Source: Patiria miniata
Lineage: Eukaryota > Echinodermata > Asteroidea > Valvatida > Asterinidae
Direction: 5' to 3'
NCBI RefSeq assembly: GCF_015706575.1
Contig: NW_024037069.1
Span: 41,003,315 to 41,067,314 of the forward strand
DNA length: 64,000 bases
Made by a program: the position numbers and the translations under genes. Below, piece after piece: positions 26,501 through 41,500 of the stretch (the stretch's first letter is position 1; every line of letters begins with the position of its first letter). Under the pieces are notes generated by a model. It was not told the DNA's origin. It saw only the letters and a program-made list of their open reading frames with translations, and searched no databases.

Positions 26501-29500
26501 CCCAGAGTCGTCGTTCGGCGTGATAGATTCCAGCGTGGATCCCAGCCTGACCATGTTCCAGGTGGTGGGAGTCATCCCATCCAGGAGCTATCAGTTCAGA
26601 GTGACGGCCGAGAATGGACTGGGCCGTGGGGACAAGAGTGACCCATCCACGGTGCTGCACATACCCGAGGAACGTAAGTAAAAAAATTGGGCATTTGAAT
26701 TGGAAACAGTCAAAAAATCTTTGCAATTTTTGTAGAATCTAACTTTTTCACCGCTATGTATTTGACAGCCTCACCTTATAAGGAAAATTGTTTTCAATAA
26801 CGTGCTTTCTTTCTTCCAAATGCCGCCCTGTCAGAACTCCACAGTCATTTGCAACCCTCTGAAAACGGACTCGCGACGTAATTGGGAAATAAACAGCAAT
26901 GGATCACTGACTAGGCTCACTTTAAGTCTATTCAATTCATTTCAATTCAGTTTTATTCTCATCATGTAAAACGTGAAATTTGTCTCCTCGTTCTGCACAT
27001 TCACTTAAAAAAAACCTCACATTAAAAACATATACATACATGTACATTGTACAAATAGACATAACAATATGAAAATTTGACAAGAGTTCACGTAACCACA
27101 AATAAAACAAACAAATTTAGCCTAGTTACATAAATAAATAAATAAAATGTCTATGTTCATTTGAACAAAGGAACATTAACATAAGAAATGGAGATCTCTG
27201 GCAATCGGTACTAGGCTGAAATGTCAACATTTTTTACGTAAAATTGTGAATGCTCTTATTACTGTCAGACTATAAAAACACATGAACTGCCTGAGGCCCA
27301 CAAGGTCTTAGTTTGTAAGATCAGCTCGGCAAGTTTTGAAATATGTTTTTTTGACTAATGAAATTTGTTCTGATGTTTTTTCCACCAGCCCCCGATGAAG
27401 CTCCGGATAACATGGTGACTAGCGCCATCTCTACTACCTCCATTATTGTGGAGTGGCAGGTAACTATGGCAACAGTACATATTTTGTTGAAAGTCACTGT
27501 TAACTAAGAACATAAGGTCTAAACTTTTTCAATGATAAAAAAAAAGGCATTTAGACAAGATTGCAGATTAAATTCGCATGTTGCCGTTGCCTTGGTGTTG
27601 ATCCCAGGGCAGTTTCTTGAAATCCAACGTACGTCCGACCACATGATGTACATGTACAATGTCGTTAAGGATGGTGGTGTCTTAGTTTGGTCTGTAATTG
27701 TTTTCTGCTCATTAGACGTCACATTATTAGTGATGTATCACATCCACTTTTCCAACAGCAGCTCATTAACCCCAACGATCTCCAACCAGCCAACCTCCAA
27801 CACTAGGGTTTGTTGGAATCTGTTAGGATGAGTACTGCACCAGTAAACTGACTGTGCTTTACACTGTAAAAAGGTTGGATAAAACATTGTTGGGCAATGT
27901 TATTTACCCAGCATTGGTATGAAATTACCTCATATTGGGTTGAATTGGGTAAAAACTGTCCAACTTTTGGGAAGAATTTGCCCAAGAGTGCTGGCAGTTG
28001 ATAATTCGACCAGCATTGGCCGAATTATCAACCCATTTTGCCCAACATTTTTTTCAGTGTATGTGGGATTAGGCATGCCACAAATAAACAGAGTCCAACT
28101 GTTTATGTGTACAGTTTACCATAATGTTGGGATTTGCAAGGTTCCTTGTAAATCACCCTAGGGAGTTAGGGTTAAAGTGTCTGACATGTACGTCTGAAGT
28201 TACAGAATTGGCCCCCCCCCCCCCCCCCCGGACAAACTTCAACACTGGACAGCTTGATTCCTAGTCGTAATTTAACCCTTCCACTAACAGTATCGACAGA
28301 AAATAAATATGAAAGTAAGTCATATGTCCCACACACTTGATCTCTCGTGAGTAGATCCCAAAAAAACCCATCTTCTGTTCTTTCATGAAGTCCATATAAA
28401 CAGCCATTGATCTTCTTCCTATTAGGCCTTATTCTATTGGATTTTCCTTTCCAGACTCCGCCAGAAGACACCTGGAACGGTCCCCTACAGGGCTACATCC
28501 TGCGCTTCAAGCTGTACGGCTACACCTCCACCCCCTACACCATGATCAACATCACCAGCAACCGTCAGACCTCATACACCCTGCAGGACCTGGACATCTG
28601 GACCCGCTATGAGATCCAGGTGGCTGCTTACAACAGGGCTGGAGTCGGCACGTACAGTCAGTCGGTAGATCAGAGAACCAAAGAAGGAGGTATGATCAAA
28701 AACATTTTTAGAAGAGATATATGAAAGTTTTCGGGAAATGGGGATGGGGGGGGGGGAAGTGGGGGTTAGAATAGGTGATTGGCAGCCTGGGGCCAATTTT
28801 TAAGACTGTAAAACATTTCTAAGCTCATTTTCTTGCTTAGTATAGGCGTGCAACTTTTTCTCGGATCCGCTGATTTCCTTGTTTTTTTTACTTTTAATGA
28901 ATGCCATTACAAATTGAAAAATACTGTACAAAGTCTTGTGTGGTTTGGAGTTTCCTCGTTTTTTTTTCTAAAATCCCAGTTGCATGCCTTTTAGTAGGAA
29001 TTGCTAGGGAACCATTCAAAAGCAATATAACTCGTTTGAAATTTAGCTGGTAACCAGCCGACTCCATGTTATTGGCCTTGGGCTTAATGACAGCTGAACG
29101 TATTCAGAGGCTGTGACCGAATTACTTGCTTACAGCTGAAATTACACACGCCTCTATGGCAGCACGTGTGGTCTAGCGGTGGAGCACAGGATTCGTGATC
29201 AAGAGGTTGTGGGTTCGAGCCCCACCGTGGCCATGCGTGTTGTGCCCTTGAGTAAGGCACTTTACCTCAATTACTCCTCTCAACCCAGGTGTTAAATGGG
29301 TACCGGCATTGTTCCATGCTGGGAAGGTAACAGACTCGCTGTGGAGGAGGTGTGGTGATCCCCCCACAGCAGCATATGAGTCTGGCCCAATCGCTATGAA
29401 AGAGAGATGGGCACTCCGTTCCTGTGAATACAGGTTCGTCCCCTTTCTATGGCAGCCACTTCTCATAGAGCCGTGTGTTATTTTCTGCCGTAGCCAAGCA

Positions 29501-32500
29501 CCATTCGGACGCAGCCAGAAAACCATTATCAGAATCAACAGTAATGAAACATTTTAAGACAGTTTCAGAGACAATGCAAGACAATTTGAGAACGTATTTA
29601 AAAGATATTGTTTCACAAAACTTTTTTTGGGGGGGGGGGGGGCAGGATTCCCTTTGCATTTCTAACTTTTAAATTAATTTGACCCTATTTGGTGTTTGTG
29701 ATCAGTGCCCAGTGAAGCACCTCGCAATGTGCAGACGACCGTGGTGAATTCCACAGCCATCCACTTCCAGTGGCAGAAGCCAGACCCACAAACCATCAAC
29801 GGTATCAACCTGGGCTATAAGGTAGGTTTCTTAAAGAGCGCTTTTGTCCATGTGTATGTGTTTATGGACTCTGTACACAGTTACCCCCCCCCCCCCCCCT
29901 CCCCCTCAACAGTGACAGAGAGATTATAGACACCATGAGCAAGTTCTGGCGTGAACCATAGTTTTTCATAGTTGGACCAACTTCGCTCGAACGAAGGATG
30001 ATTGGACTACTGTACAGCGCGTCCAAAAATACCCGGAACCTTTTTTTGCGAGACTCTAGCTTTGGCGCAGAAACACACACCGCCATTATTTTTATACTAT
30101 TTCAAAGCTTGGAATCTGAACTTTATCCCTGGCGAGTATTGGTTGGACATTTGAAAGGGAGTTAAAATTATTTGTGTTCAAATAAAGGCATGTCGAAAAC
30201 AAACCGAACGGATTTCAAGGTGAATCGATTATGCGGTACATCTGATGCAAACTCAACTCACACTTGACTTGATAAATAATTAAATAATACATCCAGTACA
30301 CTTGAGTTCCCATGCATATGCAACACAGCATCACATACTGTCCCTGCATGGAGTTCATAAAAAAAGGATGTTTCTGTTTGATCTTTTCTTGCATAAAAAT
30401 CACAAACTGTTCAACAAAATTGAAACGGAAAAAGTTCATCAGTATTGTAACAAGTAAGAGCAGAAACCCCAAATGCAAGTAACATCTTTACAATGCAAAA
30501 ATTCCATCATTGGGCAAAATTGAATTGATCATTTGTATTCCTAACATGCCTAATGTTCTGTTCTGTTGCCAACAGTTGCACGCCTGGCTAAACGGATCAG
30601 AGAACGCCAAGATTGAAGTCATCGTCGATGCGGAGCCAGGCAGCACAACCCAGGAAGGAACGATCAGCAATCTTAAGAAGTACACTGAGTACAAGACCAG
30701 CGTGCTGTGCTTCACTAGCCCTGGAGATGGACCCGCGAGCCCCACCGTCACTCTCAGGACACATGAAGATGGTCAGTTGTTCGTGGGAATTTTATTTCCC
30801 TATTTAGAGATTAGTCTTGGGCAACAGAGTAATTTCCAAATTTGGTATCACAATTATGACTCCACTTTTTGGTGAGAAGTCAGCTTTTTGTAGTAGCCAA
30901 ATCTAAATACTATGAGAGTTGAATGTTGACAGCGCCCATCACTTTTGAGTATGAGGTGAATCTGAAATGAGTTTTGATATCAGATAATTTAGGTTGTAAT
31001 GAGAAATGTGTAAGATAGTAATGGTATCTCATAGGGACTTCATTCGGTACTAAATTTAATTTGTAGGATTTGATGGGATTTCCCTTTTTCTGTCTTTTCT
31101 TCTTCTTTTTTTTTGGGGGGGGGCAGGAAAGTTTAGAGTAAAATCTGAACAGAATCATGACTCAAGGATGGAATCTGGATCACTTCTAAAAAGTGTCGAT
31201 TCCTTAAATGTTTACAAAAAATGTCATTGTCAAAATGCCTGTTTTCTGGCTCGTCTGTCCACCGACCGGCTGTCTTATTTTTTTCCTGTCATATTGTTTA
31301 CATGTCTTTTTTTTTCCTGTAGTCCCTGGACCAGTAGGTAGCCTGGAGTTCAAAGATGTCCTGGATACATCCCTCAAAGTGATATGGACTGAACCGACAG
31401 AGACCAACGGTATCATCACAGGTAAGTTAAATATACTATCATACTCTGCATTCCGGTTTGGTTTCTTTTGGAAGGGGGCATTACGAAGGGTGAAATAGTG
31501 TCTGGCTTGTAATTTGGAGTGCCATTTCCATCAAAGTCTAGTGCGTAATGGTGCAGAAGATTTCAATCTCCTCACAACCCCAACTGTGTGCAGTATCCTC
31601 ATTACACACATTCTTACCAGTTAAGCAAAATCTTGAACATCAATCCAGAAATAAAACAACAGACTCAAAAGGACTGAATCCATCAAAATGCTTCATTAGA
31701 CAAAGTAGAAATTGGCAAGTCACCGTAAGTCAGTCACAAGTGTCAGTGAATTGAAAAAGCACTGAAAGCTATTCTTTTGTAATTGTTTTCCTGTTACTTG
31801 CGATTGCTTTATGGTGTCAGTTGTGATTGGCTGCCCGCTTTATCACTAACACATATAGCTGGGACAATTATACATCTGTTACTGCTCTTCTTGAAAAACT
31901 GGAATTACCCACCCTGGAAAATAGGAGATACGTACAGCGCCTCACAAACTTCCACAAAATCTTCAATGGACGGATCGACGTTAAAGTTCCACCTGAAATA
32001 ACCATTAGGCAGCCAGAAATAACAACGAGACGCTCAAAACCCAACTACCTTCAGATCCCCTTCACCAATATCAAAGGACTCCAACACTCATTCTTCTATC
32101 AGACCAGCAAGGACTGGAACGACCTCCCTCAGCACATTACTGGCATAGGAGACACCAATCAATTTAGTGATACCCTTAGATCCCTCAGCACTCGTCAATA
32201 GCATGTCCACGCCTTCCAAGCTGAGTGATGTTCCTGTAGGAGCTTATCAGCTCTATCAATCAGATCAAGATTGATTTGTGATTTTTACTTTTGATCAACT
32301 TGGATTGTGACCCGACTTGTAATTTGACTTTCTGAGGATCAACATGTGATCGACTGGTTTTTTTTCTTAACCTATTTGTGAATCTCTTTAGACTACGAGA
32401 TCCAATGGCAGGAGTACAACACAACAGCCACCAACCAACCCATAACATTACCCTCAGACCAGCGTGAGTACACGGTGACCGGCCTGACAGCTACCACCAA

Positions 32501-35500
32501 GTACAGCCTGGTCATGTGGGCCCTGACCTCAGTGGGTCGCGGCACCCCGACAGAGACTAGCTTCAGCTCTGGAGTACCGCCTTGTAAGTTTCATACTCCT
32601 TACCCTCTTACACCAGATAATCCTAAATGAGATTATTTGCATTTGCATGGGAATGCTGCCTTGGGAAAAGCCTTTTCCAACTTATATGCTGGGGACACCA
32701 CTTGTTCCAGCTTTGAATGAACTTTGTTTCTAAAAAGGGCAATCCAAAAGAAACAAGAATGCAGAAAGTTTGCAGAAAGCACCATATTAAAACAAAACAA
32801 AATCCAATTTCAAAGGAGCAGGAATGGAAACAATCATGACTTTCAATACACTTAAAACTTCTTGAAACTTTTAACATTTTTTAACTTTTAACATTTTTTT
32901 TCCCATTTTGAAACTCCATCAGTAACGTCAATATTTAAATTTTAAACTGTCATAAGGCCCAATCCACACTTTATTTAAATGTAAATCAACATTAGACATC
33001 AATATTAGGTTTGCCCTAATGGGTTTAATTCCCACCTGAGTGATTTTTTTCCAACTTTTACTCGAGAGGTAACACACTGAGTATACAGTGTTCACACGTC
33101 GGAGAAGGGCAAAACCTAATATTGACTTACATCACCTGATACAATTTTATCTTATGAATAAACTTAGACATCACAAACCAGTTCAAGAGAAACTTCCTTG
33201 GAGATGAGATCTGTCCAACCCTTGTGAATGCACAGTGCAAATGCATGAACCTGGCATCGCACCACAAATCTCTTGTGGTCACACAAGCACCGAGTATGAT
33301 CTCGATCCTAAGTTTATCCCCTACTGACCCCACTCCAATCTCAAATCAATCGCCTCACCCTCCTCTCTTCCAGTACGACCGGACCCTCCCACCCAGCTGG
33401 CCATCTCCAACATCCAGTCCCGCAGCATCAACCTCCAGTTTGTCCCCGGCTTCAACGGTCACACCAGCATCTCCACCTGGATCGTGGAGGCCCGGGTTGG
33501 CACCAGCCAAGACTGGCTCAACATCTACGAGCACCAGGACCCGGACTCGCGGGGGTTCCTCATCCCAGACCTCATCCCTTACATGGATTACGTCTTCAGG
33601 CTGCGGGCCGAGAACGTGGTCGGGGAGAGCGCGCCCAGCCAAGCCACCAGGAAGATACAGACTCTGCAAGACAGTGAGTTTCTCAAGACAGTCTTTAGGC
33701 TTGAATCTCTGTAGAATGTTTTGGGTTATTCAGAAAATCACAAGTCATGAGTCAATTTTTTGCATATCTTGTAGCAATGTCTGGTTTTTGGGAAACTGTT
33801 TTATTCTTGAGAAGATATCAAGGTCTTGACTTTCTTGAGAAAATCCATAGGCCTGGAGAAAATCTTTTTTTTTTTAGCTTCTTGAGAAGATCCTGGTTTT
33901 AATTCTTTGGTTTTAGGTTTATTAGGACAATCTTGTGTCCAACAGCTGAAATTTGCAAAAAAAAATTAATTTGAAGCAATTACAAGAAAAGTGTGACTCT
34001 GAAAAAAAGCAGAGGTTTAAAGACTTTTCTTATTGCTGGTCTTCTACTAATACTTTGATATCACAAAAAACCCACAGAAGTCCTGTTCCTAGGTCCAGCT
34101 GCCAATAACTTTATTTCTCAAGTTTAATGGCATGAAGTTTAACAATGACTAATAGCGCAAATCTTATTGTTTTTCATAGCACCTGAAATTGCCCCCCGTG
34201 AGGTGACTGTGCGCGCCCAAACTGAAACATCGCTTAGAGTCCGTTGGGTGGTAAGTAGTGGTCTTTTTTTAAAAAATTTTTATTAGATTTGTAATACAAA
34301 CAAATATTTAGCAATGCAACATAAAAGAATCAGAATAAAAGAGTGAAGAATCCAGGTATTTCTGTTTGCAAATGTTGTGTTTTCCCTTTAAATGTAAAGA
34401 AGCCACACAACATTTGCAAACATTAAAAAAAAAAAAAAAAATTATTATGAAATACCTTACTGGACTGTTAGTGAATGACTGTCTAAAACATCCTGTAAAA
34501 TCATGGCACCTGGTATGCTGTCATTTTCAAGAAAAGTGGTATTTTTGTATCAATTTTCAACACTGGTCAGCCGACCAGCTTTGGAAAAAAACAGATTTTT
34601 TTTTAGATACTGGCCCCAATTTACCATATTTAGTTAGTCTGCATTTTCTTTGCAATCGATTACACACCTATGGACAGGTACAAGCCAGCTAGACTTACAA
34701 TTCCCCGACAGCTATAGATTGTCCCATTTCAATTTAAGTGGGGTCAAGAACCAGTCTACAAGAACATGATTATTTATCTCTTTTTCCAGCTTCTACGAAG
34801 ACAGAACTCACTGTAACGATATTTGCTATAAACGACCAATCCCCCAAAATCCATCCATTTCTGAAACTTACAGCAAAAGCAAACGTTGTATATTACCTTA
34901 AAATAATTGACTTGGGCTTACACCAATAATGTTACTGAAGTGTTTGTTAGTTAAAATTGTTGATCTTTTGCTGAGTCAGTAGTTCCACACAAAGTCCATT
35001 GTGGAGTTGATGAAGTACATTATGTGATCAACTCTTTCTTTTTCCCTGTGCATCCTGCCACAGCCCCTACTTGACAGAGAGTGGAGTGGCGAGCCCATCG
35101 GGTACCACATCTACTGGCAGGAGGTCAACGCCACGACCCCTAACCCTACCCAGGGCACCCATGACCTCCTAGACCCATACATGGGAGAGTACGTCATCGA
35201 GAGCCTGCAGGAGTGGACGGCGTACTCGGTACAGATCGAGGCATATAACGAGATCGGCGTGGGACCCATCAGCAATCCACTCATTGTCAGGACTATTGAT
35301 ACAGGTAAATTTATCAAGAGCAGTTCGGGCCAGGAGGACTAGTGGTTGACTCGGGATGTAACTTACGCCTGCCCACTAATGGCAACCAGCGAATACCTCT
35401 AGTCGAACGACGGTCAAAACGTCATCACAAGACTTCTTGGTTCCTGGCTCCCCATTGTGCTTTGTGATGTTCATGGCTGTTAGAAGCCAGTGATGAAACC

Positions 35501-38500
35501 GTGCCCCATGATCGGGTTCCAAATAGTCGACTAGAGTGGTAGAACTATGGTTAACTATAGGTCATGCCCGAACTTGCTCCAAGATGCTGTCTTAAGGCCA
35601 TGACAAACAAGGCAATTTGGAGGCAACTTGTCCAAGCAATCTCTCGTATCGATATTCATTTATCTAGATTATTTTGTTTCAAAAATCATATATTGTAAGC
35701 AGTTGAGTTGTCAAGAAAATAGCAAAAAAAGAAGAAAAAAAAACTTTTAGATGATAATTTTTAAAAATGTGTAAATATTTTATTGATTGAATTTTATCTC
35801 TTCAACTTTGGCAAAAAGGAGTAACCTTTTTATTTATTTATTATTATTATTTTTTTAAGCCATATCTTTTCAGTGAGTAGCAAATATATGACATTTTTCT
35901 TCTCTTTACCCACAGTTCCCAGCTCGGGGCCAGCCAACGTTGCAGCGAGTGCTACTGGTGCTTTTGTCATAGACGTGACCTGGGGCAGTGTGCCAAAAAT
36001 TGATCAGAACGGTGCCATTCTGGGATACAAGGTAAAATCTGGAACCCCAAATACAAAGTCGTCCTTGTTTTCATTTACACAATAGGCCGTCATTAATTTT
36101 GAGGGCTTTTGTCTACATTAAGAAAACTAAATACCCACTCCATGGAAACTTTCTGTTGACAATCAGATTTCATTGAAGCAATAGGTGACACTGAAAGAAG
36201 CTCTAAAGATGCTTTTGTTCAGAACATTTTATCTGCATAAGAAATTATTCAGTGTCAGACATGGGGATAATTTCATTGAGCCACTAATCACAGAAATTGG
36301 ACCAAGCACAGTAAATATTTGCTCAGCAGTACAGGTTACCAGCTAAAATATCATGGGATATGCATTGCTTGTGACTGGTTCCTAGCAGGCTTTCACTTAG
36401 CAGACTAATTTGCTGAGCAACATAGTTTTTCTTAGCAGATACATGCAAGTGGTACCTATGTGGCACAGCAAAGTCGGTGACCAAATGTTGGTGGCAGAAG
36501 TGGGATTACTTCTTGACTAAGTCCCTTACTTTTTTTGTTTTTGCTCCACACAGGTACTTTACCACATTACGACGTCCCCTTCCGAGCAGCAGACCCTGGA
36601 CGTCCCTGGCGAGGCCTCGATGAGCAGCCAGCTGACGGGATTGCGAGGGTACACGCGCTACACACTGAGCGTGCTCGCTTACACGCGCATGGGGGACGGC
36701 GTCGCCAGCAGCCCCGTGGAGGTGGAGACGCAAGAGTCTGGTGAGACTTGCTTGCTTCCCTTTCCTAGTCGAAGAGGACCTGGAATTCTCAGTCCAGGAC
36801 GTTATTTATACTCGGTGACTTAGACAATCTGTCTGTCAGTCAGAGGACAATAGGCTGTTCCTTTAGATCAAGCAAAAATAGATCTTAATTTTCACCTCTG
36901 AACGTTTTATCATGGTCGTATCATGTTGATTATTCCCCTTTTTTTTACTCATAGTTCCGGGCCCACCCACTGGTATCCTGTTTCCAGAGGTAACCAACAC
37001 CTCGGTAAAGATGATATGGGAGGCGCCTGTGGAACCAAATGGTGTCATCCAAAGCTACAGGGTGAGTTATGGGACCTTTTATTATTTCAACAGGCCAACA
37101 ATGTTCTAAATATGCATGCACATGTACAGGTTTGCAACAGGTTACATATATTTGATGTAATAAGCATTTTAAAAAACTTCTGCCTTGAACTATACATTTG
37201 AAACTTATTTTGTTGAAACATTGAACTCAATTAAATGAATTAAGCCTGAATTCACAACAATATTAAAATACTTCATAAAAAATATATATTCAAGTATATT
37301 TATTTCCCTGACTTAATTTTTTTCTTCCTCTTACTCAATTCTCAAATATTCCTCAGACCCTAAATACAGAGTTTGTAGATTGTGAATAAAAATTACAGTG
37401 AATTTGAATTAATTTGGATAAATTGCTATGTTTATGGCTGGTCAGGTAAGCTACCTGCAAGAAGGTTTCCCAGACAGCTTCAAGCAGACGACGGATGTGG
37501 GCATGAACCAGAAATTCACTGTCTCGACAGGCCTGTATGTCAACACCAGGTACTCCTTCAGTGTGGAGGCCAAGACTAGACTGGGCTGGGGAGCAGAGGC
37601 CACCGCCATCGTAATCACCACCAACGACAGGAGTGAGTTGAAACTAGACTTGTGATCGAGTCTGTCACAAGTTGGTCACGTGTCAATCACAAGTCAATCA
37701 CATGTCAGTCACAAGTCAATCACAAGTCAATCACAAGTCAGTCACAAGTCAGTAACATGTCAATCACAAATCATCACATGTCCATCACAAGTCATCATAT
37801 GTCAATCAAATGTCTGTGACAAGTTATCACATGTCAATCACAAGTCCATCACAAGTCATCATATGTCCATCACAAGTCATCACGTCAATCACAAGTCAAT
37901 CACAAATCGATCACACGTCAGTCACAAGTCAATCACAAGTCAGTCACATGTCTGTCACAAGTCATCACATGTCAATCACAATTCAATCACATGTCAGTCA
38001 CAAGTCAACCAAAAGTCAATCACAAGTCAATCACATGTAAAGCACATGTCAAGCACATGCTAACAACAGTCAGGCGTAAGTCAAATAATCGTGAGTCAGT
38101 TGTGAGTCAATCTTCAGTCAATAACTCATCTAACAATTCACAAGTCAATTTAAAAGTTCTGGGCATATAGGAACATTTGCAATTACCTAGAAATGTACCT
38201 ACCGATTTAAAGAGAAAATCCTTTATTAATTAAAGTGAAGTTTGAGACATTGTTGGCAGGAAACACACGGTCCTTTCTCCATTGTCTGCATCATATTGAG
38301 CAGGCGCGCTTTAGCTTAAAACTTGATGTAAACAGTTGAAAAGGATTGGTGTGTTCGCTGCTACCAACGTCTCAAAAGTCTCCCATTGCATTCACCTTTG
38401 TCATTTTTTTAATTCAAATCTATTATTGATTTATAAATGAACCAAGTCAGTTTCCTTTCGTGGTCTATTCAAAAAATCAAATGTATTCCTTGTTTTTTTT

Positions 38501-41500
38501 AAATATTTTTCACTGCCAGCTGCCCCCACTGCTCCCTCCAAGCCCAGCGTGGACTACATCCGCAGTCGAGAGGCTCGCATCTCCTGGACCCCTGGATCGG
38601 ACGGCAACGGTCCCCTCCGCTACTACAGCATCCAGGTCAAGGAGGGCGCCGGTAGCTTCCAAGACCGCGACACCAACGTCGACCCTAGCGTCATCTCTTA
38701 TGTCGTGGACAAGTAAGCAATACTTACCTTGTAAAGGATTAATCCCAAAAGAGTAAATGCTTAGAACATTAACAGACACTTACCGTTGAGCCCACATGTC
38801 ACAAGTGATATACATAGCTTGGCATTTGTGCTGATAACCTGTTCTTTCTGTATTGAGACACTGTAAATTTTACATGCGATGATTTTTCCTTCGCAAAGTA
38901 GAGACCATGTTGCATTTGTTTTCAAAATTGAATAGTGTGGTCACGTGATGCCAAGTTTCAGCAATCGTCTGCACTGCATGTCTGTCTAACTTGAAATATG
39001 AATGGTTTAAAAGTGTTGACTTTTCTATTTAATGTGGGCTAAATAACATGCAAAAAGGTGCTTAAATGTTTGAGTTGCCTGGCAGTTAAAGTTCAGTTTG
39101 CCTGTTCAGTATCCTTCATTAGATTTTGAACACTTGTGTTGTTTCATACGAACAAAATGCACAAATTACAAATGATGGACTATATCTTTAACCATCAGCA
39201 TAATGTCAGATGGTACATGGTCTATACTTGGCACTTTATGCTCAGTTTTTCACATCCTTTTCAATTTTTTTTGTTTAATACGTTTGTCTTTTTAGGTTAT
39301 CGCCGTACACAGACTACCAGTTCCGTCTGCGAGCCCACAACGATATTGGCCCCAGTCCCGACAGTGAGGAATCTGACGTCATATCAACTGAACAAGATGG
39401 TGAGATATTGAAACATTTCCAAGACCCGGGCTCGCAATAAAATCCTTCCAATCAGTGTAAAGAATTACATGCGAAAGTGATACATATGTATTAGAACTGT
39501 TTATAATATTTCAAAAGATGAGCAGTTGAGCAGTCTCATCTGATGTATTTGAGTTGTTTAAGTGAAATACTGCAACATAAATGGTGAGATACTGCAACAT
39601 AAATGGTAAGATACTGCAACATAAATGGTGAGATACTGCAATATAAATGGTGAGATACTGCAACATAAATGGTGAGATACTGCAACATAAATGGTGAGAT
39701 ACTGCAACATAAATGGTGAGATACTGCAACACAAATGGTGAGATACTGCAACACAAATGGTGAGATACTGCAACATAAATGGTGAGATACTGCAACATAA
39801 ATGGTGAGATACTGCAACATAAATGGTGAGATACTGCAACATAAATGGTGAGATACTGCAACATAAATGGTGAGATACTGCAACATAAATGGTGAGATAC
39901 TGCAACATAAATTATTTTCAAAAGATGAGCAGTTGAGCAGTCTTATCTGATATATTTGAGTTGTTTAAGTCCTCATGTTCCCCTTTTTTTGTATGTTTTC
40001 TGTCAGTTCCTGATGGAGAGCCCGGCATTCAAGAAGTGACCCCGATCACTCCAACATCTGTGCGAGTCATTTGGACGGTGAGTTACAGGAAGGACAAATT
40101 GCTTCCATAGCAATCCTTCCCACAGTCAACCCAGTCACTGCCTTGGTACTATTCAACTTCAGAATCTGCAGTATTTGGTGTTTGCATATGAGTGGTTTAC
40201 ACAATTTGTTTAACCACTTGACGACAGGATTATTTTTGGCCGAAAAACACCATTTTGAAAAAAAAAGACCAAATTTTAAAATGAATCAAACACCACAACT
40301 ACTTACTCTTCAGAGTTTTTTGTACAATATTTGTCTGATATTAATACCGTAACTTCATATTTTTGCAACACTCCAAGGCCTTGCCTAAGAGCGATATTTG
40401 CTACGATGACAGGTTGTGTGCAGCGGCCAAGTTGAAGTTCTAAACACAGTGTTTTCAAAACCAGTGGGAACCACTGACATGTATATATGTCCACCTCTGG
40501 AGACTCGGGGGGAAACATTGACGATTTAACCCATTACCCGCCTGCGAGTATACATTGCCAGATTATGTTTATAAGTCCTTCGGCATTAAGTGGTTAATGA
40601 ACATGTTTCAATTATTTTGCATGCTAAATTTTTTAGAATAACAAGTTTTTCTTTCAAAAACAGACTCATTTTAAGCAGGATGTCCAAAGAAGTTTTTAAA
40701 AATATTTAACTTTAGATCTTTATTTACAAATTTGGCAAAAATTAAATATTTCACCCAACATAATATTTGGTTGTATCTCCAATTCAAGCTCTGACCAAAA
40801 TCGTCTGGGTTTGACCAAACACATCACAAAGATGTGCAAAGTTTTACCACATAAATATATCCTTCTGCAGTATGTCGGTAATTTTTTGTCTGCCATAACC
40901 AACACAGGCCCCACCCAGCAGTACCCACAATGGCCCCCTTCAAGGCTACCGCATCTCCTACACCGAGCTCCCCGACGCCAGCCCGGTAGAGCGTGTCACC
41001 ACGGACCCATCCCAACTGGAGTACCAGCTGATCGATCTTCTCAAGTACCAGGACTACGAAGTCAAGGTCAGGGCTTACAACGCCAAGGGGGCCGGGCCGT
41101 ACAGCCGGCCTGTCATGGTCTACGTCGGAGTAGCAAGTAAGTATGCCGTTTTATGGGTGAGAAGTTTCGAAGCAAGGTCTTCTACTTCTCCCGTTCTTAA
41201 TGTTTACATCTGCTGTGCAGTTCAGTTTTCAAGTATAGTAGAGTTGCTTACTGTAAGTCTTGTGCTAGGTTCACATATGCCAGAATTAGTTGTGAATACA
41301 GCCAGAATAAACCAAGAATTGAAATTGGTTACCGAAGCACCCCGACAAGTTTGAACATGTTCAAATTTGTCGGGGCGCTTCCCGATCTTTCATGATCTCT
41401 CACCGAACTAACAGGATCATCCCGAGGCAGCCAAGAACCATCCCCGATTTACTCAAGAATTACAATTCGTGGCGATTCGGCTTAAAAATCGGGAACCTAG

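Noticed and set aside
26926-27010. TTCAATTCA...TTTTATTCTC stretch as a LINE 3' end
   Set aside because: Resembles LINE/SINE tails but has no coding remnant or clear boundary.
30015-30500. Mariner-like left end CAGCGCGTCCAAAAATACCCGG
   Set aside because: No matching inverted right end found within the intron.
33355-33669. 104-codon minus-strand ORF
   Set aside because: It lies exactly over the GC-rich FN3-5 exon and is an antisense shadow.
39511-39921. Minus-strand ORFs of 116-136 codons, and a CRISPR-like look
   Set aside because: They are the 22-bp minisatellite read in all frames; there are no spacers, so it is not a CRISPR array.
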